Positions 1 through 10,715 of a stretch of 64,000 nucleotides of DNA are shown one piece after another. Origin of the DNA: Prochlorococcus sp. scB243_498I20 (GTDB taxonomy: Bacteria > Cyanobacteriota > Cyanobacteriia > PCC-6307 > Cyanobiaceae); contig JFMR01000108.1 in NCBI GenBank assembly GCA_000635015.1, positions 62,001 through 126,000 of the forward strand. Direction: 5' to 3'. The position numbers were made by a program, and so were the translations under genes. Every line of letters begins with the position of its first letter. Positions within the stretch are counted from its first letter, which is position 1. The notes below the pieces were generated by a model. The model saw only the letters and a list, made by a program, of their open reading frames with translations, was not told where the DNA came from and did no database searches.

Positions 1-232
1 ATAAGAGTGCAAAGCCCTTTTCCCTTAAATCATCATTTAATCCCATCGCATCCTCTTGATCTACAGACCCTTCCAATATCATAGATGCACAATCTGTACA
101 AACTCCTGAACAACAACTACTTGGTAAATCTATTCCATTCTTTTTTGCCGCTGAAATAATATCTTGATCATCAGAACATAAAAAACTAAAAGTCTTTTCC
201 TCAAATTGAACTTTGATATTGTATTCAGGCAT
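1..232 (-). CDS. [2Fe-2S] plant-type ferredoxin (C-terminus cut by window edge)
   Basis: The reverse strand from the ATG at 232 reads MPEYNIKVQFEEK and continues open to the window edge, so it is too short for the ORF track. It carries the plant-type ferredoxin cluster signature C-x4-C-x2-C (SCCSGVCTDC), which binds three of the four cysteine ligands; the fourth lies beyond base 1. The family carries single electrons in the cytosol, usually from photosystem I to reductases. It starts only 16 bases past the atpG stop, so it may be co-transcribed with the ATP synthase operon. Whether it is the main photosynthetic ferredoxin or a minor paralogue cannot be told from this part. Confidence 0.85.
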   Translation of the reverse strand, partial: MPEYNIKVQFEEKTFSFLCSDDQDIISAAKKNGIDLPSSCCSGVCTDCASMILEGSVDQEDAMGLNDDLREKGFALL

Positions 233-248
233 ATCCTAAATCTAATTA

Positions 249-1199
249 CTAAACTGCTGAACCTCCTACAACTTCTAATATTTCTTGAGTAATAGCTGCT
301 TGTCTAGCTTTGTTATAGGTTAGATTCAAAGTACTTGCTAATTCTTTAGCATTATCACTCGCATTATTCATCGCGGTCATCCTGCAAGCGAGTTCTGAAG
401 CTGCTGACTCTTGAAGAGCTCTTAGTACCTGATTCTGTAAATATAATGGTAATAATGAATCTAATAGTTGATCAGGACTTTGTTCAAAAACAATATCTGA
501 TGGTAATTTCTCTGAATCACTTTTTTCAATATTTGATTTTTCAACAAGTAACTTACTATCTTTTGTAGTCAACCTAAAAATTTCATCATTTTCCTCAGCA
601 ATTCCTTGAGGGTCAAGTGGCAATAATGTTTGAACGACAGGCGCGCAGCTTACTAGAGTAATGAATTTCGTGTAAATAATTTCCACCCTATCAGAATTTT
701 CTGAAAGGAATTCAGCTAAAATCTCATTTGTAACTCCTTCGGAGTCCTTGACTGTGGGTACCTGTTCTAGTTCTTTGAAAGTATTTTTAATTACATATCT
801 ATCCTTTCTATTTTGAAAATATCCAATAGCTTTCTTCCCTACCAAAATTAAACTTGGCTGGTAACCTTGTTTGACTAATTCTGCGTATCTCATTTCTACC
901 TTTTTTATAATATTTGTGTTGTAACCACCGCATAAACCTCTATCCGCAGTTATACAAACCAAGGAGATACTCTTTACTTCTCTCTTGGATAATAGAGGAG
1001 AATCCACAGCCTCAAATTGTACTCTAGATTGAATATTTTCTAAGACTCGTGCAAGTTTATCTGCAAAAGGTCTACTCTTAAGTACTTGATCTTGAGCTCT
1101 CCTAACTTTTGCGGCTGCAACAAGTCTCATAGCCTCCGTTATTTTTCTTGTATTTTTAACGGAAACGATTCGATCTCTAATCTCTTTAAGATTTGCCAT
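249..1199 (-). CDS. atpG: ATP synthase F1 subunit gamma
   Basis: This is the central rotor shaft of F1, coupling rotation of the c-ring to the catalytic sites (called atpC in much cyanobacterial literature). The 316 residues begin [11 protein letters not shown] and end in the conserved coiled-coil helix with [14 protein letters not shown]. Residues of about 197-240 ([15 protein letters not shown] onward) are the extra segment seen in cyanobacterial and chloroplast gamma but not in most bacteria. I see no regulatory cysteine pair in it, as expected for cyanobacteria, so thiol control as in chloroplasts is unlikely. It is the last atp gene of the operon, 18 bases after atpA. Confidence 0.97.
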   Translation of the reverse strand: MANLKEIRDRIVSVKNTRKITEAMRLVAAAKVRRAQDQVLKSRPFADKLARVLENIQSRVQFEAVDSPLLSKREVKSISLVCITADRGLCGGYNTNIIKKVEMRYAELVKQGYQPSLILVGKKAIGYFQNRKDRYVIKNTFKELEQVPTVKDSEGVTNEILAEFLSENSDRVEIIYTKFITLVSCAPVVQTLLPLDPQGIAEENDEIFRLTTKDSKLLVEKSNIEKSDSEKLPSDIVFEQSPDQLLDSLLPLYLQNQVLRALQESAASELACRMTAMNNASDNAKELASTLNLTYNKARQAAITQEILEVVGGSAV

Positions 1200-1217
1200 T
1201 GTATCTCCTAAATAAAT

Positions 1218-2747
<1,530 letters not shown>

Positions 2748-2765
2748 TTAAGGTTGATTTAAAAG

Positions 2766-3308
2766 TTACTTGGAAAGAGATAAGCCAAGTTTTCTTATTT
2801 GTGAAGCAAGAGAAGCATCAATTACTTTTGATCCTACACTGGCGACGAAACCACCAATAAGAGATGGGTCGATTTTAGTTACAAGTTCTAATTTTTCTGT
2901 TCCAGCAATATTGATGATTTTTTTGGTAATTAAACCTTTCTGTTCATCAGTAAGCTCGACTGCAGAAGTAACAGTTGCCAAAGCAATATTACTATTTTCT
3001 CGGTAAATCTCTAAAAACCTTTCGAGAATTGAAGTAAGGATTCCAATTCTTTGCCTATCGGCTAATAATTTTAAGAAATTCAGTAAAGAAGAATTAACCT
3101 TATTTGAAAAAATTTCAACAATGATTTTCTTCTTAGCATCTGTTTCTAAAATGGGAGAGGATAGGGCCTTCTCCAATTCAGGGGAATCATTTATTAATTC
3201 CAAGAGTTGTTTAACCTCAGAAACCATCTCTTCAGTTTGCGAATTTTCATTCACAACTTGAAGTAATGCCTCTGCGTATGGTGTAGTAACTGAATTTAAA
3301 AGTGGCAT
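2766..3308 (-). CDS. atpH: ATP synthase F1 subunit delta
   Basis: Delta (OSCP-type) subunit, which ties the peripheral b/b-prime stalk to the top of the alpha-beta hexamer. The 180 residues start [17 protein letters not shown], the typical helical N-domain. The C-terminal family signature VTKIDPSLIGGFVASVGSKVIDASL-like segment is intact. Its start overlaps the last base of the atpF stop, so the two are probably translationally coupled. Confidence 0.95.
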   Translation of the reverse strand: MPLLNSVTTPYAEALLQVVNENSQTEEMVSEVKQLLELINDSPELEKALSSPILETDAKKKIIVEIFSNKVNSSLLNFLKLLADRQRIGILTSILERFLEIYRENSNIALATVTSAVELTDEQKGLITKKIINIAGTEKLELVTKIDPSLIGGFVASVGSKVIDASLASQIRKLGLSLSK

Positions 3309-3820
3309 TAGTTCACCTCAATATTGTTAATTGATTGAGTTACCAAATTTTCTTGTGTTGTTTTATCAAGTCGATTTGGAAGAGAATCTAAAGCTTTCTT
3401 GATTGCCAGTTCAACAGCTTCTTTTCGAAGTTGAGAAATTGCTCTGGATGCTTCAGAGCTTTCATCAGAGATTGCACTTTGTTTAATTCGTGCCATCTCC
3501 TCTATCGCTTTTTTCTCACTTTCCATTCTGATTGATTCAGATCTTTTAAGGGAATCTGCTTTTATTTGAGAAGCTTTTTCTTCTGCTGAAGATAAATCTT
3601 TCTTCGCCTTTTCTAAAGCTTGAGTTGCATTTAGGAGTCGATCTTCAGCATCTTTTAATTCAAGAAGGATTCCTTCTCTCCTTTTTTGAAGCATTTTACC
3701 TAGGAAACCAGGCAAAAATTTATAAAGACCGAAAACTACTACAGCCCAATTAAGGATATTAGTTTCAAATAAATTGAAGTTTAATCCAAAACCTTCTGTA
3801 GCTAAAAGAGTTAAATTCAT
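3308..3820 (-). CDS. atpF: ATP synthase Fo subunit b
   Basis: One of two b-type peripheral stalk subunits. The 170 residues contain one N-terminal membrane helix ([15 protein letters not shown], about 22-40) followed by a long charged, alanine- and glutamate-rich helix that forms the right-handed coiled coil with b-prime. The start overlaps the upstream b-prime stop by 4 bases (ATGA). Photosynthetic bacteria use a b/b-prime heterodimer instead of a b homodimer, which matches the neighbouring gene. Confidence 0.96.
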   Translation of the reverse strand: MNLTLLATEGFGLNFNLFETNILNWAVVVFGLYKFLPGFLGKMLQKRREGILLELKDAEDRLLNATQALEKAKKDLSSAEEKASQIKADSLKRSESIRMESEKKAIEEMARIKQSAISDESSEASRAISQLRKEAVELAIKKALDSLPNRLDKTTQENLVTQSINNIEVN

Positions 3821-4278
3821 TTTTCTAGAATCAATCTATTAACAATAAGTTCGCTTAGATCATCAGCCTGTTTAGAAAGTTGATCACGAGCAGCAGACGT
3901 CTGACTTTCAATTTCTAGTCTTGCTTTTTCTTTTGAAGCATTTGCTTCATTGTTGGCAAGTTCTAGTGCTTCTTTATAGAGCTTGTCAGACTCATTCTCA
4001 GCTTCGCTCACAATTCTTTGGGCTTCTGTACGAGCACTTTGAAGCTGAGTTAATAAATCAGCTTCTAATTTTTTAACCTCAGAAAGTTTATTTTTGGCCT
4101 CAATAATATTATTACTTACAAACTTTTCTCTTTTTTCTACAACATTGCCAACAGGCTTAAAAAAGAGAGAGTTTAATATGTAAGTAAGTGCAACTACTTG
4201 TATCGCCATTAGTGGCAAAGTGGCATTTATATCAAATAATCCACCTTCTGTAGCACCAAAAAAATTAAAGGCCAACAT
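3817..4278 (-). CDS. atpF2: ATP synthase Fo subunit b-prime
   Basis: Second peripheral stalk subunit, found in cyanobacteria, chloroplasts and phototrophic proteobacteria (named atpG in older cyanobacterial annotation). The 153 residues have a membrane helix near 20-40 ([20 protein letters not shown]) and then a long amphipathic coil. It follows atpE after 68 bases that contain a 9-bp hairpin and a T-rich stretch, described separately. Confidence 0.95.
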   Translation of the reverse strand: MLAFNFFGATEGGLFDINATLPLMAIQVVALTYILNSLFFKPVGNVVEKREKFVSNNIIEAKNKLSEVKKLEADLLTQLQSARTEAQRIVSEAENESDKLYKEALELANNEANASKEKARLEIESQTSAARDQLSKQADDLSELIVNRLILEK

Positions 4279-4310
4279 ATGTTTTAGTTGAAGTTAAAAA
4301 ATTAAATTTA

Positions 4311-4341
4311 AATATTGCTAATAAGAATTAGAAGCAATATT
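4311..4341 (-). terminator. Hairpin between atpE and atpF2, possible leaky terminator or mRNA stabiliser
   Basis: A perfect 9-bp inverted repeat, AATATTGCT (4311-4319) and AGCAATATT (4333-4341), encloses a 13-nt loop just after the atpE stop. In the transcribed (minus) direction it is followed within a few bases by a U-rich stretch containing six U in a row. That is the layout of a weak intrinsic terminator or of a 3-prime stabilising hairpin. Downstream operon genes are essential, so full termination is unlikely. Confidence 0.5.
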
Positions 4342-4346
4342 AACTT

Positions 4347-4610
<264 letters not shown>

Positions 4611-4650
4611 TTAATACTTTTGATAATCTTTGTTGTCATACACGCTTGGA

Positions 4651-4741
4651 CATTCTTTGTTTTAAGAATGGGTCTGATATTTTCAGACCTACGCGATTAG
4701 ATATTTTGCCAGATTACAGACCCTTTGTAAAAGCGTCTGAA
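4651..4741 (-). promoter_or_regulatory. Tandem and competing hairpins in the atpB-atpE gap
   Basis: Two perfect hairpins sit back to back: CATTCTT/AAGAATG (4651-4657 with 4664-4670, 6-nt loop) and GGTCTGA/TCAGACC (4671-4677 with 4683-4689, 5-nt loop). A further CAGACCC at 4717-4723 can pair instead with GGGTCTG at 4670-4676, so the second hairpin has an alternative 7-bp partner. A GTCTGA copy also occurs near 4735. This 164-base gap precedes atpE. Role is inferred: RNA processing, stability or translation control of the c subunit. Confidence 0.5.
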
Positions 4742-4756
4742 TGTATTGGAAGACAG

Positions 4757-5482
4757 CTAATGATGTTCTTCAACAGCTTCTCCAATGTAGTAGGCTGCTA
4801 GAGTTGCAAAAATCAATGCCTGAATTGCACTAGTAAATAATCCGAGGAACATAACAGGTATTGGGAGAATTAGCGGAACTAAAAAGACTAGAACACCAAC
4901 AACAAGTTCATCAGCCAAAATATTTCCAAATAGCCTGAAAGAGAGTGATAAAGGTTTCGTAAAGTCCTCTAGAATTTTGAAAGGAAGCATAATAGGAGTT
5001 GGATGAACATAATATTCGAAGTATCTCCAACCCTTGTTGCTTAAACCTGCATAGAAATAAGAAAGTGAAACCAATAAAGCCAAGGCAATAGTTGTATTGA
5101 TATCTGCAGTAGGTGCTCCTAGTTCTCCGCTTGGTAACTTAATCAATCTCCAAGGAATTAAAGCTCCTCCCCAATTACTTACAAAGACGAATAAAAATAA
5201 AGTACCTATAAATGGCATCCAATCTCTATATACTTTTTCACCTATTTGCGTCCTAGCAAGATCTCTTATGTAATCCCAGAGGAACTCAAGCAAGTTTTGA
5301 AGGCCTTTAGGATCATTTTCCATTTTTTTAGTACCTAAAGAAATAAAAACTAATAAGGCTCCTAATAAAATCCAAGATGTTAGAAATACCTGCCCATGAA
5401 GTCTGATATTGCCAATTTGCCAATAAAGATGTTGACCAACTTCTAATGCTGCAAAATTTGTTAGCAAGGAATTAAAAAACAT
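4757..5482 (-). CDS. atpB: ATP synthase Fo subunit a
   Basis: Membrane subunit holding the two proton half-channels against the c-ring. The 241 residues contain five or six hydrophobic segments. The essential arginine is in the helix [16 protein letters not shown] (about residue 180-195). The C-terminal channel helix [20 protein letters not shown] is intact. It follows atp1 by 24 bases and precedes atpE by a structured 164-base gap. Confidence 0.97.
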   Translation of the reverse strand: MFFNSLLTNFAALEVGQHLYWQIGNIRLHGQVFLTSWILLGALLVFISLGTKKMENDPKGLQNLLEFLWDYIRDLARTQIGEKVYRDWMPFIGTLFLFVFVSNWGGALIPWRLIKLPSGELGAPTADINTTIALALLVSLSYFYAGLSNKGWRYFEYYVHPTPIMLPFKILEDFTKPLSLSFRLFGNILADELVVGVLVFLVPLILPIPVMFLGLFTSAIQALIFATLAAYYIGEAVEEHH

Positions 5483-5506
5483 TTGTTTTGAATAAAAAAA
5501 ATTTAC

Positions 5507-5983
5507 TTAAGAACGTGAAAAATAAAGAATGAGTGAAGGCTTATAAATGAAAAAACCTATCATCGTAGGAAAAATATCCAAAGATCCTAGCTTGCTCGCA
5601 AAAATAAAGAGGCAAACTGGAACTAATAGTTGCAATTTTGATACACCTGATGATTCTTTACCAAGTTTCCCTATACTTTTGGCAAGCAAACGTAGGTAAA
5701 AAATGCCGGCAATTGCACCTATAAAAATACTAAAACCGAAGGTAAAGCCTAGAAAAATTCCAGTTATTGATGCTAATAAAATAGAAACAATAAAAGTAAT
5801 TCCAAAAATTGTTAACTGCAATTTTGTGTATTCATCATTTTGGGAAAGCAAATGATCTATTTGATTGACAATGCCAGATTTACTTTCTTTGATGATCGAA
5901 TTATTCAGGGGTTGAGGAAATTGAACATTCTCATTTGAAGATTGCTCAAGTTTTTTTCTATTTGAGTCCACTGATGTGAACAT
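5507..5983 (-). CDS. atpI: ATP synthase accessory membrane protein Atp1/AtpI
   Basis: First gene of the ATP synthase operon. The 158 residues have a hydrophilic N-terminus of about 55 residues and then four hydrophobic segments (LTIFGITFIVSILLASITG, GIFLGFTFGFSIFIGAIAG and others). The family is poorly conserved; in other bacteria it helps c-ring assembly or Mg2+ handling. Assignment rests mostly on position in front of atpB and on the membrane pattern. A purine-rich ribosome site (GAGAGG in the minus strand) lies 10 bases before the ATG and can be base-paired with a CCTCTC upstream. Confidence 0.85.
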   Translation of the reverse strand: MFTSVDSNRKKLEQSSNENVQFPQPLNNSIIKESKSGIVNQIDHLLSQNDEYTKLQLTIFGITFIVSILLASITGIFLGFTFGFSIFIGAIAGIFYLRLLAKSIGKLGKESSGVSKLQLLVPVCLFIFASKLGSLDIFPTMIGFFIYKPSLILYFSRS

Positions 5984-5992
5984 AGTTTAGAA

Positions 5993-6050
5993 ACCTCTCT
6001 GAATGGTTTTAAGTAAGTATATAAACTCACGGAATCTATCACGGAGAGGT
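5993..6050 (-). promoter_or_regulatory. Possible ribosome-site-sequestering hairpin in the atp operon leader
   Basis: ACCTCTC at 5993-5999 is the complement of the probable atpI Shine-Dalgarno sequence. GAGAGGT at 6044-6050 is its exact inverted copy, 44 bases further upstream in the transcript. In the leader RNA, ACCUCUC would pair with GAGAGGU over 7 bp and hide the ribosome site. Only the complementarity is seen; regulation is an inference. The rest of the 266-base gap (5984-6249) between atpI and ftsW must hold two divergent promoters, but I could not place them confidently. Confidence 0.3.
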
Positions 6051-6249
6051 ACCTTTTAGCTAGTTTTTTTTTATAAAAAATTAATTCTTAAGATTTATGA
6101 TGAATCTTTAGGCCATTTTTTACTTTATTCTCCAAAAATAACATTTATGAAAAGTCATCTTTTTAATTGCGTTAACACTTTAAAACGTTAATAAAAGACT
6201 TGGCAAAATCTCAATTAAACGGCTCAATAGTAAATATACATCGAAAAAA

Positions 6250-7485
6250 TTGGAGATAAGTCAAGAAAAAATAAAATATAAAAGAATTTCTAAAAGAAAA
6301 AAAATCTTTAGTTCTAATTACAAAAAAAATTTCAGCGATTTAACAAAGTCTATATTTCCCTTACCTTGGGCAATATGGCCTTTTGAAGCAAAAATCCTCA
6401 TTGTTTTAATTGGAATTTGGTCAATACTAGGAATATGCATACTAGGATCATCAAGTTGGTGGGTGGCTAGTAGGGAAATGGGAAATTGGGCTTACTTCTT
6501 AAAAAAACAAATCATTTGGACAATTCCAGGAATTGGTTTATTTTATTCCGTACTTAATACAAACATTAGAAACCTTTTAAAGTTTTCAAGAATTATTTTT
6601 TATATTTTATTCTTTTTGATTTTCCTTACCAATCTTACTGGAATTACAGTTAATGGATCTTCAAGATGGCTAGTACTTGGCAATTTACGTCTGCAGCCAT
6701 CTGAATTAATTAAACCTTTTCTAATTCTAGAAGCTTCTAATCTTTTCGCACATTGGAATCTGATAAAGAATGATAAAAAACTAATTTCACTAATAAGCTT
6801 TGGTTTATTAATTTTATTCATACTTAAACAGCCTAATTTAAGTACTGCATCACTAACAGGAATTCTTCTTTGGGTAATGGGTTTATGTGGAGGAGTAAAA
6901 CTTAGCTCTCTTTGCTCATTTGCTTTAATAGGATTCATTACTGGATGTATCAGCATCCTTAATAACGAATATCAAAAACTGAGAGTTACTTCATTTATAA
7001 ATCCTTGGAAAGATCAACAAGAAAATGGATTTCAATTGATTCAGAGTTTATTAGCTATTGGTTCAGGTGGTCTTTTTGGCCAAGGTTTTGGACTGTCTAT
7101 ACAAAAATTACAGTATCTACCGTTCATGTATACAGATTTTATTTTTGCCATTTTTGCGGAAGAATTTGGTTTGTTGGGGTGTACTCTTTTCTTAGGATTT
7201 TTAGCAGTATTCTCTTATATATGCCTAAGAATCAGTCTTAAGTGCAGGAACAACTATACAAAATTAGTTGCTATCGGATGTGGCGTATTGTTGACTGGAC
7301 AATCAATAATGCATATTGCTGTAGCAACAGGTTCAATGCCTACTACAGGCTTACCACTACCTTTCATAAGTTATGGAGGCAATTCATTAATAGCCTCTTT
7401 TTTTATTGCAGGGATGTTAGTGAGATGTTCATTAGAGTCAACAGGATTCATTGGTATGATTAGTACACGAAAGACTCTTAATTAG
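6250..7485 (+). CDS. ftsW: SEDS-family septal peptidoglycan glycosyltransferase FtsW (RodA possible)
   Basis: Multi-pass membrane protein that polymerises peptidoglycan from lipid II, at the division site for FtsW. The 411 residues have about ten membrane helices after a basic N-terminus. The SEDS signatures NGSSRWLVLGNLRLQPSE (near 136-153) and LPLPFISYGGNSL (near 372-384) are clear. The start is TTG; no in-frame ATG occurs before the first helix. The motif before the last helix (MPTTGLPLPF) lies between typical FtsW and RodA forms, so RodA cannot be excluded. Divergent from the atp operon. Confidence 0.85.
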   Translation: MEISQEKIKYKRISKRKKIFSSNYKKNFSDLTKSIFPLPWAIWPFEAKILIVLIGIWSILGICILGSSSWWVASREMGNWAYFLKKQIIWTIPGIGLFYSVLNTNIRNLLKFSRIIFYILFFLIFLTNLTGITVNGSSRWLVLGNLRLQPSELIKPFLILEASNLFAHWNLIKNDKKLISLISFGLLILFILKQPNLSTASLTGILLWVMGLCGGVKLSSLCSFALIGFITGCISILNNEYQKLRVTSFINPWKDQQENGFQLIQSLLAIGSGGLFGQGFGLSIQKLQYLPFMYTDFIFAIFAEEFGLLGCTLFLGFLAVFSYICLRISLKCRNNYTKLVAIGCGVLLTGQSIMHIAVATGSMPTTGLPLPFISYGGNSLIASFFIAGMLVRCSLESTGFIGMISTRKTLN

Positions 7486-7567
7486 TTAGAATTTAAAGGA
7501 TTTTATTGAAGTTATCGAATCATTTAATTTAGTTATTTCAGAATTATCTCAAAAGGGTAATCTGCTT

Positions 7568-8224
7568 ATGCAGAGTGGTCTCAATAGTCCTGGCCTATTC
7601 ACTATATTTTTGGTTTTCAGCGCAGGACTTTTAACAAGTCTTGGGCCATGCTCATTATCATTACTTCCAGTGACAATTGCTTATATAGGGGGAACAGAGA
7701 AAAATAAATTTAAACTTGTTAGTTTTTCAGGCGGAGTAGTTTTTTCGCTTGTTGCACTTGGGGCTGCGAGTGGATTCTTAGGTAAAATATATGGGCAAAT
7801 TCCATCTTATTACACTTCATTTGTTGCCCTAATAGCAATAATAATGGGTTTAAATTTATTAGGAATTCTAAAGTTTCAGTTTCCGAACGGACCTGATATA
7901 AAAAAATTTGAAGATAAAATACCAACATTTATAGCACCTTTTGCCATAGGGACAACTTTTGGACTAGCTTCTTCACCTTGCATTACTCCAGTTTTAGCAA
8001 CTCTTCTAGCTTGGGTATCGCAAGCTAAAAACCCGATAATATCTATTATTTTTTTATTTTTCTTTGGGATAGGCCAAGTGACCCCATTAATTATTGCAGG
8101 AGCTACTGCAGAAAACTTAAAACAATTTTTAGCACTTAGAAAATTTAGTCAAATAATTCCGACTTTAAGTGGGATATTTTTAGTATCCCTAGGATTATTA
8201 AATTTATTTTCAAATTGGATTTAA
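7568..8224 (+). CDS. ccdA: CcdA-type thiol/disulfide electron transporter for cytochrome c maturation
   Basis: Six-helix DsbD/CcdA membrane protein that passes reducing equivalents across the thylakoid membrane so apocytochrome c thiols can bind heme. The 218-residue ORF has the paired cysteines LTSLGPCSLSLLP (about residue 27) and ASSPCITPVLA (about 139). The reading frame is open upstream to 7490 and encodes a segment resembling the usual family N-terminus (ESFNLVISELSQKGN). A start at ATT 7505, with AAAGGA just before it, is therefore possible in place of ATG 7568. The stop abuts the ccs1 ATG, so the pair is an operon. Confidence 0.9.
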   Translation: MQSGLNSPGLFTIFLVFSAGLLTSLGPCSLSLLPVTIAYIGGTEKNKFKLVSFSGGVVFSLVALGAASGFLGKIYGQIPSYYTSFVALIAIIMGLNLLGILKFQFPNGPDIKKFEDKIPTFIAPFAIGTTFGLASSPCITPVLATLLAWVSQAKNPIISIIFLFFFGIGQVTPLIIAGATAENLKQFLALRKFSQIIPTLSGIFLVSLGLLNLFSNWI

Positions 8225-9509
8225 ATGATAATTGTTAAGAATCTAATTTTAAAAATATCAAGTTTAAGATTCGCTATATCGCTGATAATCTTCATTGCTA
8301 TTGCCAGTGGAATAGGTACTTTTATACCTCAAGGTAGTAATAACGAATTCTATATTGATAATTTCGATAGAGCTCCCATTTTTGGATTTTTAGACGGAGA
8401 AAAAGTCTTAAAACTTCAATTGGATCATATATATACTAGCTTTTGGTTTTTATTTACATTAATTCTTCTTTGCATTTCTCTGGCAGCTTGTAGTTTCAGG
8501 AGGCAAATTCCTTCATTAAAAGCTTCATTAAAATGGATTGAATATAAGAGCGAAAAAAAATTTAGGAAACTGCAACTAACTACAAGTCATCCAATCAATC
8601 AAGATGGAGAACATATATCAAAAGTAGATTTATTACTTAAAAAAAGGATGGAAAACATACAAATTTAATAGTCATATTTCTGCAAGAAAGGGGTTAATTG
8701 GAAAAATCGGTCCTTTAGTTGTACATATCGGATTAATAGTCTTACTTATAGGTTCAGCATATGGAAGTTTTACAAGTCAATCAAAAGAACAATATTTACT
8801 GCCTGGACAAACTTTAGATCTTGTTAATGAGAGCACAAACTCAAAAGCCAATGTAAAATTAGTAGATTTTTCTATAGAACGTGAAAGTGATGGTGTGCCC
8901 AAACAGTTTGTTTCAAAATTAAATTTTTCTTCTGAAGATCTAAATTTAAATGAAATAAAAACAACCAAAGTTAATCACCCAATCAGGTTTAAAGGATTAA
9001 CTATTTATCAAGCAGATTGGGCAATATCAAATGTTGTTTTAGAAATAGATAATATTCTTTATCAATTACAATTAAAGGAGATTCCAGAAATCGGTAATCA
9101 AGTTTGGGGAGTTTTAGTTGAATTAGGATCGGAGACTAAAAAAAATTTCCTTTTAACAATAGATAATGAAAATGGTCCACTTAAAATTTCAAATATAGAA
9201 AATTTTTCCGGGAAGAATCTTTATATCAATGCCGATCCTTTAGAAGTTAACTCTTCAAAAGTATCTCTGAAAAAAATAATCCCCAGCAGTGGATTAATAA
9301 TTAAAAATGATCCTTCTATACCATTTATTTACTTTTCTTTTATCTTAATAATTTTTGGAACAATAATAAGTCTTATACCAACTAACCAATTATGGATTCT
9401 GGTAAATAAAGAATCGCAAAAGTTATCTATTGGAGGCCTCAGTAATAAAAATCTAGTTGGTTTTAAAAAAGAATTTTTTAAATTATCAGACGAAATTAAA
9501 AATTTTTAA
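8225..9509 (+). pseudogene. ccs1: Cytochrome c biogenesis protein Ccs1/ResB, interrupted by a +1 frameshift
   Basis: System II heme-ligation partner of CcsA. The first frame gives the ResB N-terminus ([20 protein letters not shown]) and stops at 8668. The other frame continues from about 8646 with [20 protein letters not shown], the helix [20 protein letters not shown] with its conserved histidine, and the ORF to 9509. Total length is 428 codons plus one base. Removing one A from the run of seven at 8639-8645 restores a single frame of normal length. No other damage is seen, so an assembly error or very recent mutation is likely. It follows ccdA with no gap; its stop overlaps the convergent queF by 4 bases. 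Confidence 0.9.
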
Positions 9510-9916
9510 TTTCTTTTCTGCCCACTAAAAATATCTAACTGCATAGAAACATTCCCTCTGGGGTTAAATGCGGCATTTAAATGTATCCAGTGAGGTGAAC
9601 CTTCATTCACTAAATCATCCATTATTCTATTTACAACTTCCTCATGTGATATTTTTATATCCCTAAAATTATTAATATAAAGTTTTAAAGACTTCAACTC
9701 ATAGACTTTCAAATTAGGTTGATAAATAATATTTAGCTTTGCAAAATCTGGATAACCAGAAAAGGGGCACTTACATGTAAATTCAGGTAACTGAATAGAA
9801 ATTTCATAAATTCTTTTCTTATTTGGATTATCGAAACAAATTATTTTTGATTCTTCAATAATTCTTTCACCATATAACGGTCTTTGAGTCGAATCTTCTA
9901 ATTTAGCTGTACTCAT
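9506..9916 (-). CDS. queF: NADPH-dependent 7-cyano-7-deazaguanine reductase QueF
   Basis: Reduces preQ0 to preQ1 in the synthesis of queuosine, a wobble-base tRNA modification. The 136 residues are the short (unimodular) form. The catalytic cysteine and substrate loop are in [14 protein letters not shown] (near 47-60), and the NADPH-binding E-S/L-K-like motif is YELKSLKLY (near 72-80). It is divergent from the glnB unit and overlaps ccs1 tail to tail. Confidence 0.95.
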   Translation of the reverse strand: MSTAKLEDSTQRPLYGERIIEESKIICFDNPNKKRIYEISIQLPEFTCKCPFSGYPDFAKLNIIYQPNLKVYELKSLKLYINNFRDIKISHEEVVNRIMDDLVNEGSPHWIHLNAAFNPRGNVSMQLDIFSGQKRN

Positions 9917-10038
9917 TTTTAGTAGAACTTTTTTTCTAAACCTATATAAAAACTATATATAAAGATAAAAATTCGCAAAAGTATCAACAAATCTAAGTAT
10001 TACAATTGGCTAAGTCAAAGATGTTAAATCTTAATTTT

Positions 10039-10052
10039 GTATCAATGGTAAC
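10039..10052 (+). promoter_or_regulatory. Weak NtcA-like site upstream of the glnB unit
   Basis: GTA-N8-AAC matches the NtcA consensus GTA-N8-TAC at five of six fixed bases. It lies in the 165-base gap between queF and the small gene before glnB, whose family is commonly NtcA-activated. An A/T-rich TTTATA follows about 22 bases later, the right spacing for an activated -10 box but not a perfect TAN3T. If that box is real, transcription would begin after GTG 10082 and the small gene would start at ATG 10106. Confidence 0.3.
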
Positions 10053-10081
10053 ATTAATAATGTCCGCCGAAAGGTTTATAT

Positions 10082-10351
10082 GTGTTTAGCCTTAATGAAA
10101 AATTAATGGACATTTGTTTGATAACTATCGATAACAACTTAAATAAATCCCTTCAACCAAAAACTGCAATTGGAATGTTATGGCTTCAAACACACTTTGA
10201 AAATGATAAGTGGGAAGCGTTGTCAAATAGTACAGTAATAATTTCTGAAGAAAATTCCCAACTATTAATTGAAGACGCCAAGAATGCAGGCCTTAATGTT
10301 GAATGTTTTTCTGATATTTCAATGTTGGATGTTTTCCCAAAAAACAATTAA
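10082..10351 (+). CDS. Small conserved-type protein of unknown function upstream of glnB
   Basis: I do not recognise a family. The ORF encodes 89 residues from GTG 10082, or 81 from the in-frame ATG at 10106 (MDICLITIDNNLNKS), which I slightly prefer. It is acidic, lacks membrane helices and cysteine motifs, and contains a tryptophan-rich patch (GMLWLQTHFENDKWEAL) in the middle. It ends 24 bases before glnB in the same direction, so it is probably co-transcribed and could be linked to nitrogen signalling, but that is only positional. Confidence 0.7.
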   Translation: MFSLNEKLMDICLITIDNNLNKSLQPKTAIGMLWLQTHFENDKWEALSNSTVIISEENSQLLIEDAKNAGLNVECFSDISMLDVFPKNN

Positions 10352-10714
<363 letters not shown>

Positions 10715-10715
10715 T

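Noticed and set aside
7005-7463. Two ORFs (78 and 73 aa) inside ftsW
   Set aside because: Other-frame shadows within an intact ftsW; low-complexity Trp/Arg/Phe-rich translations with no family features.
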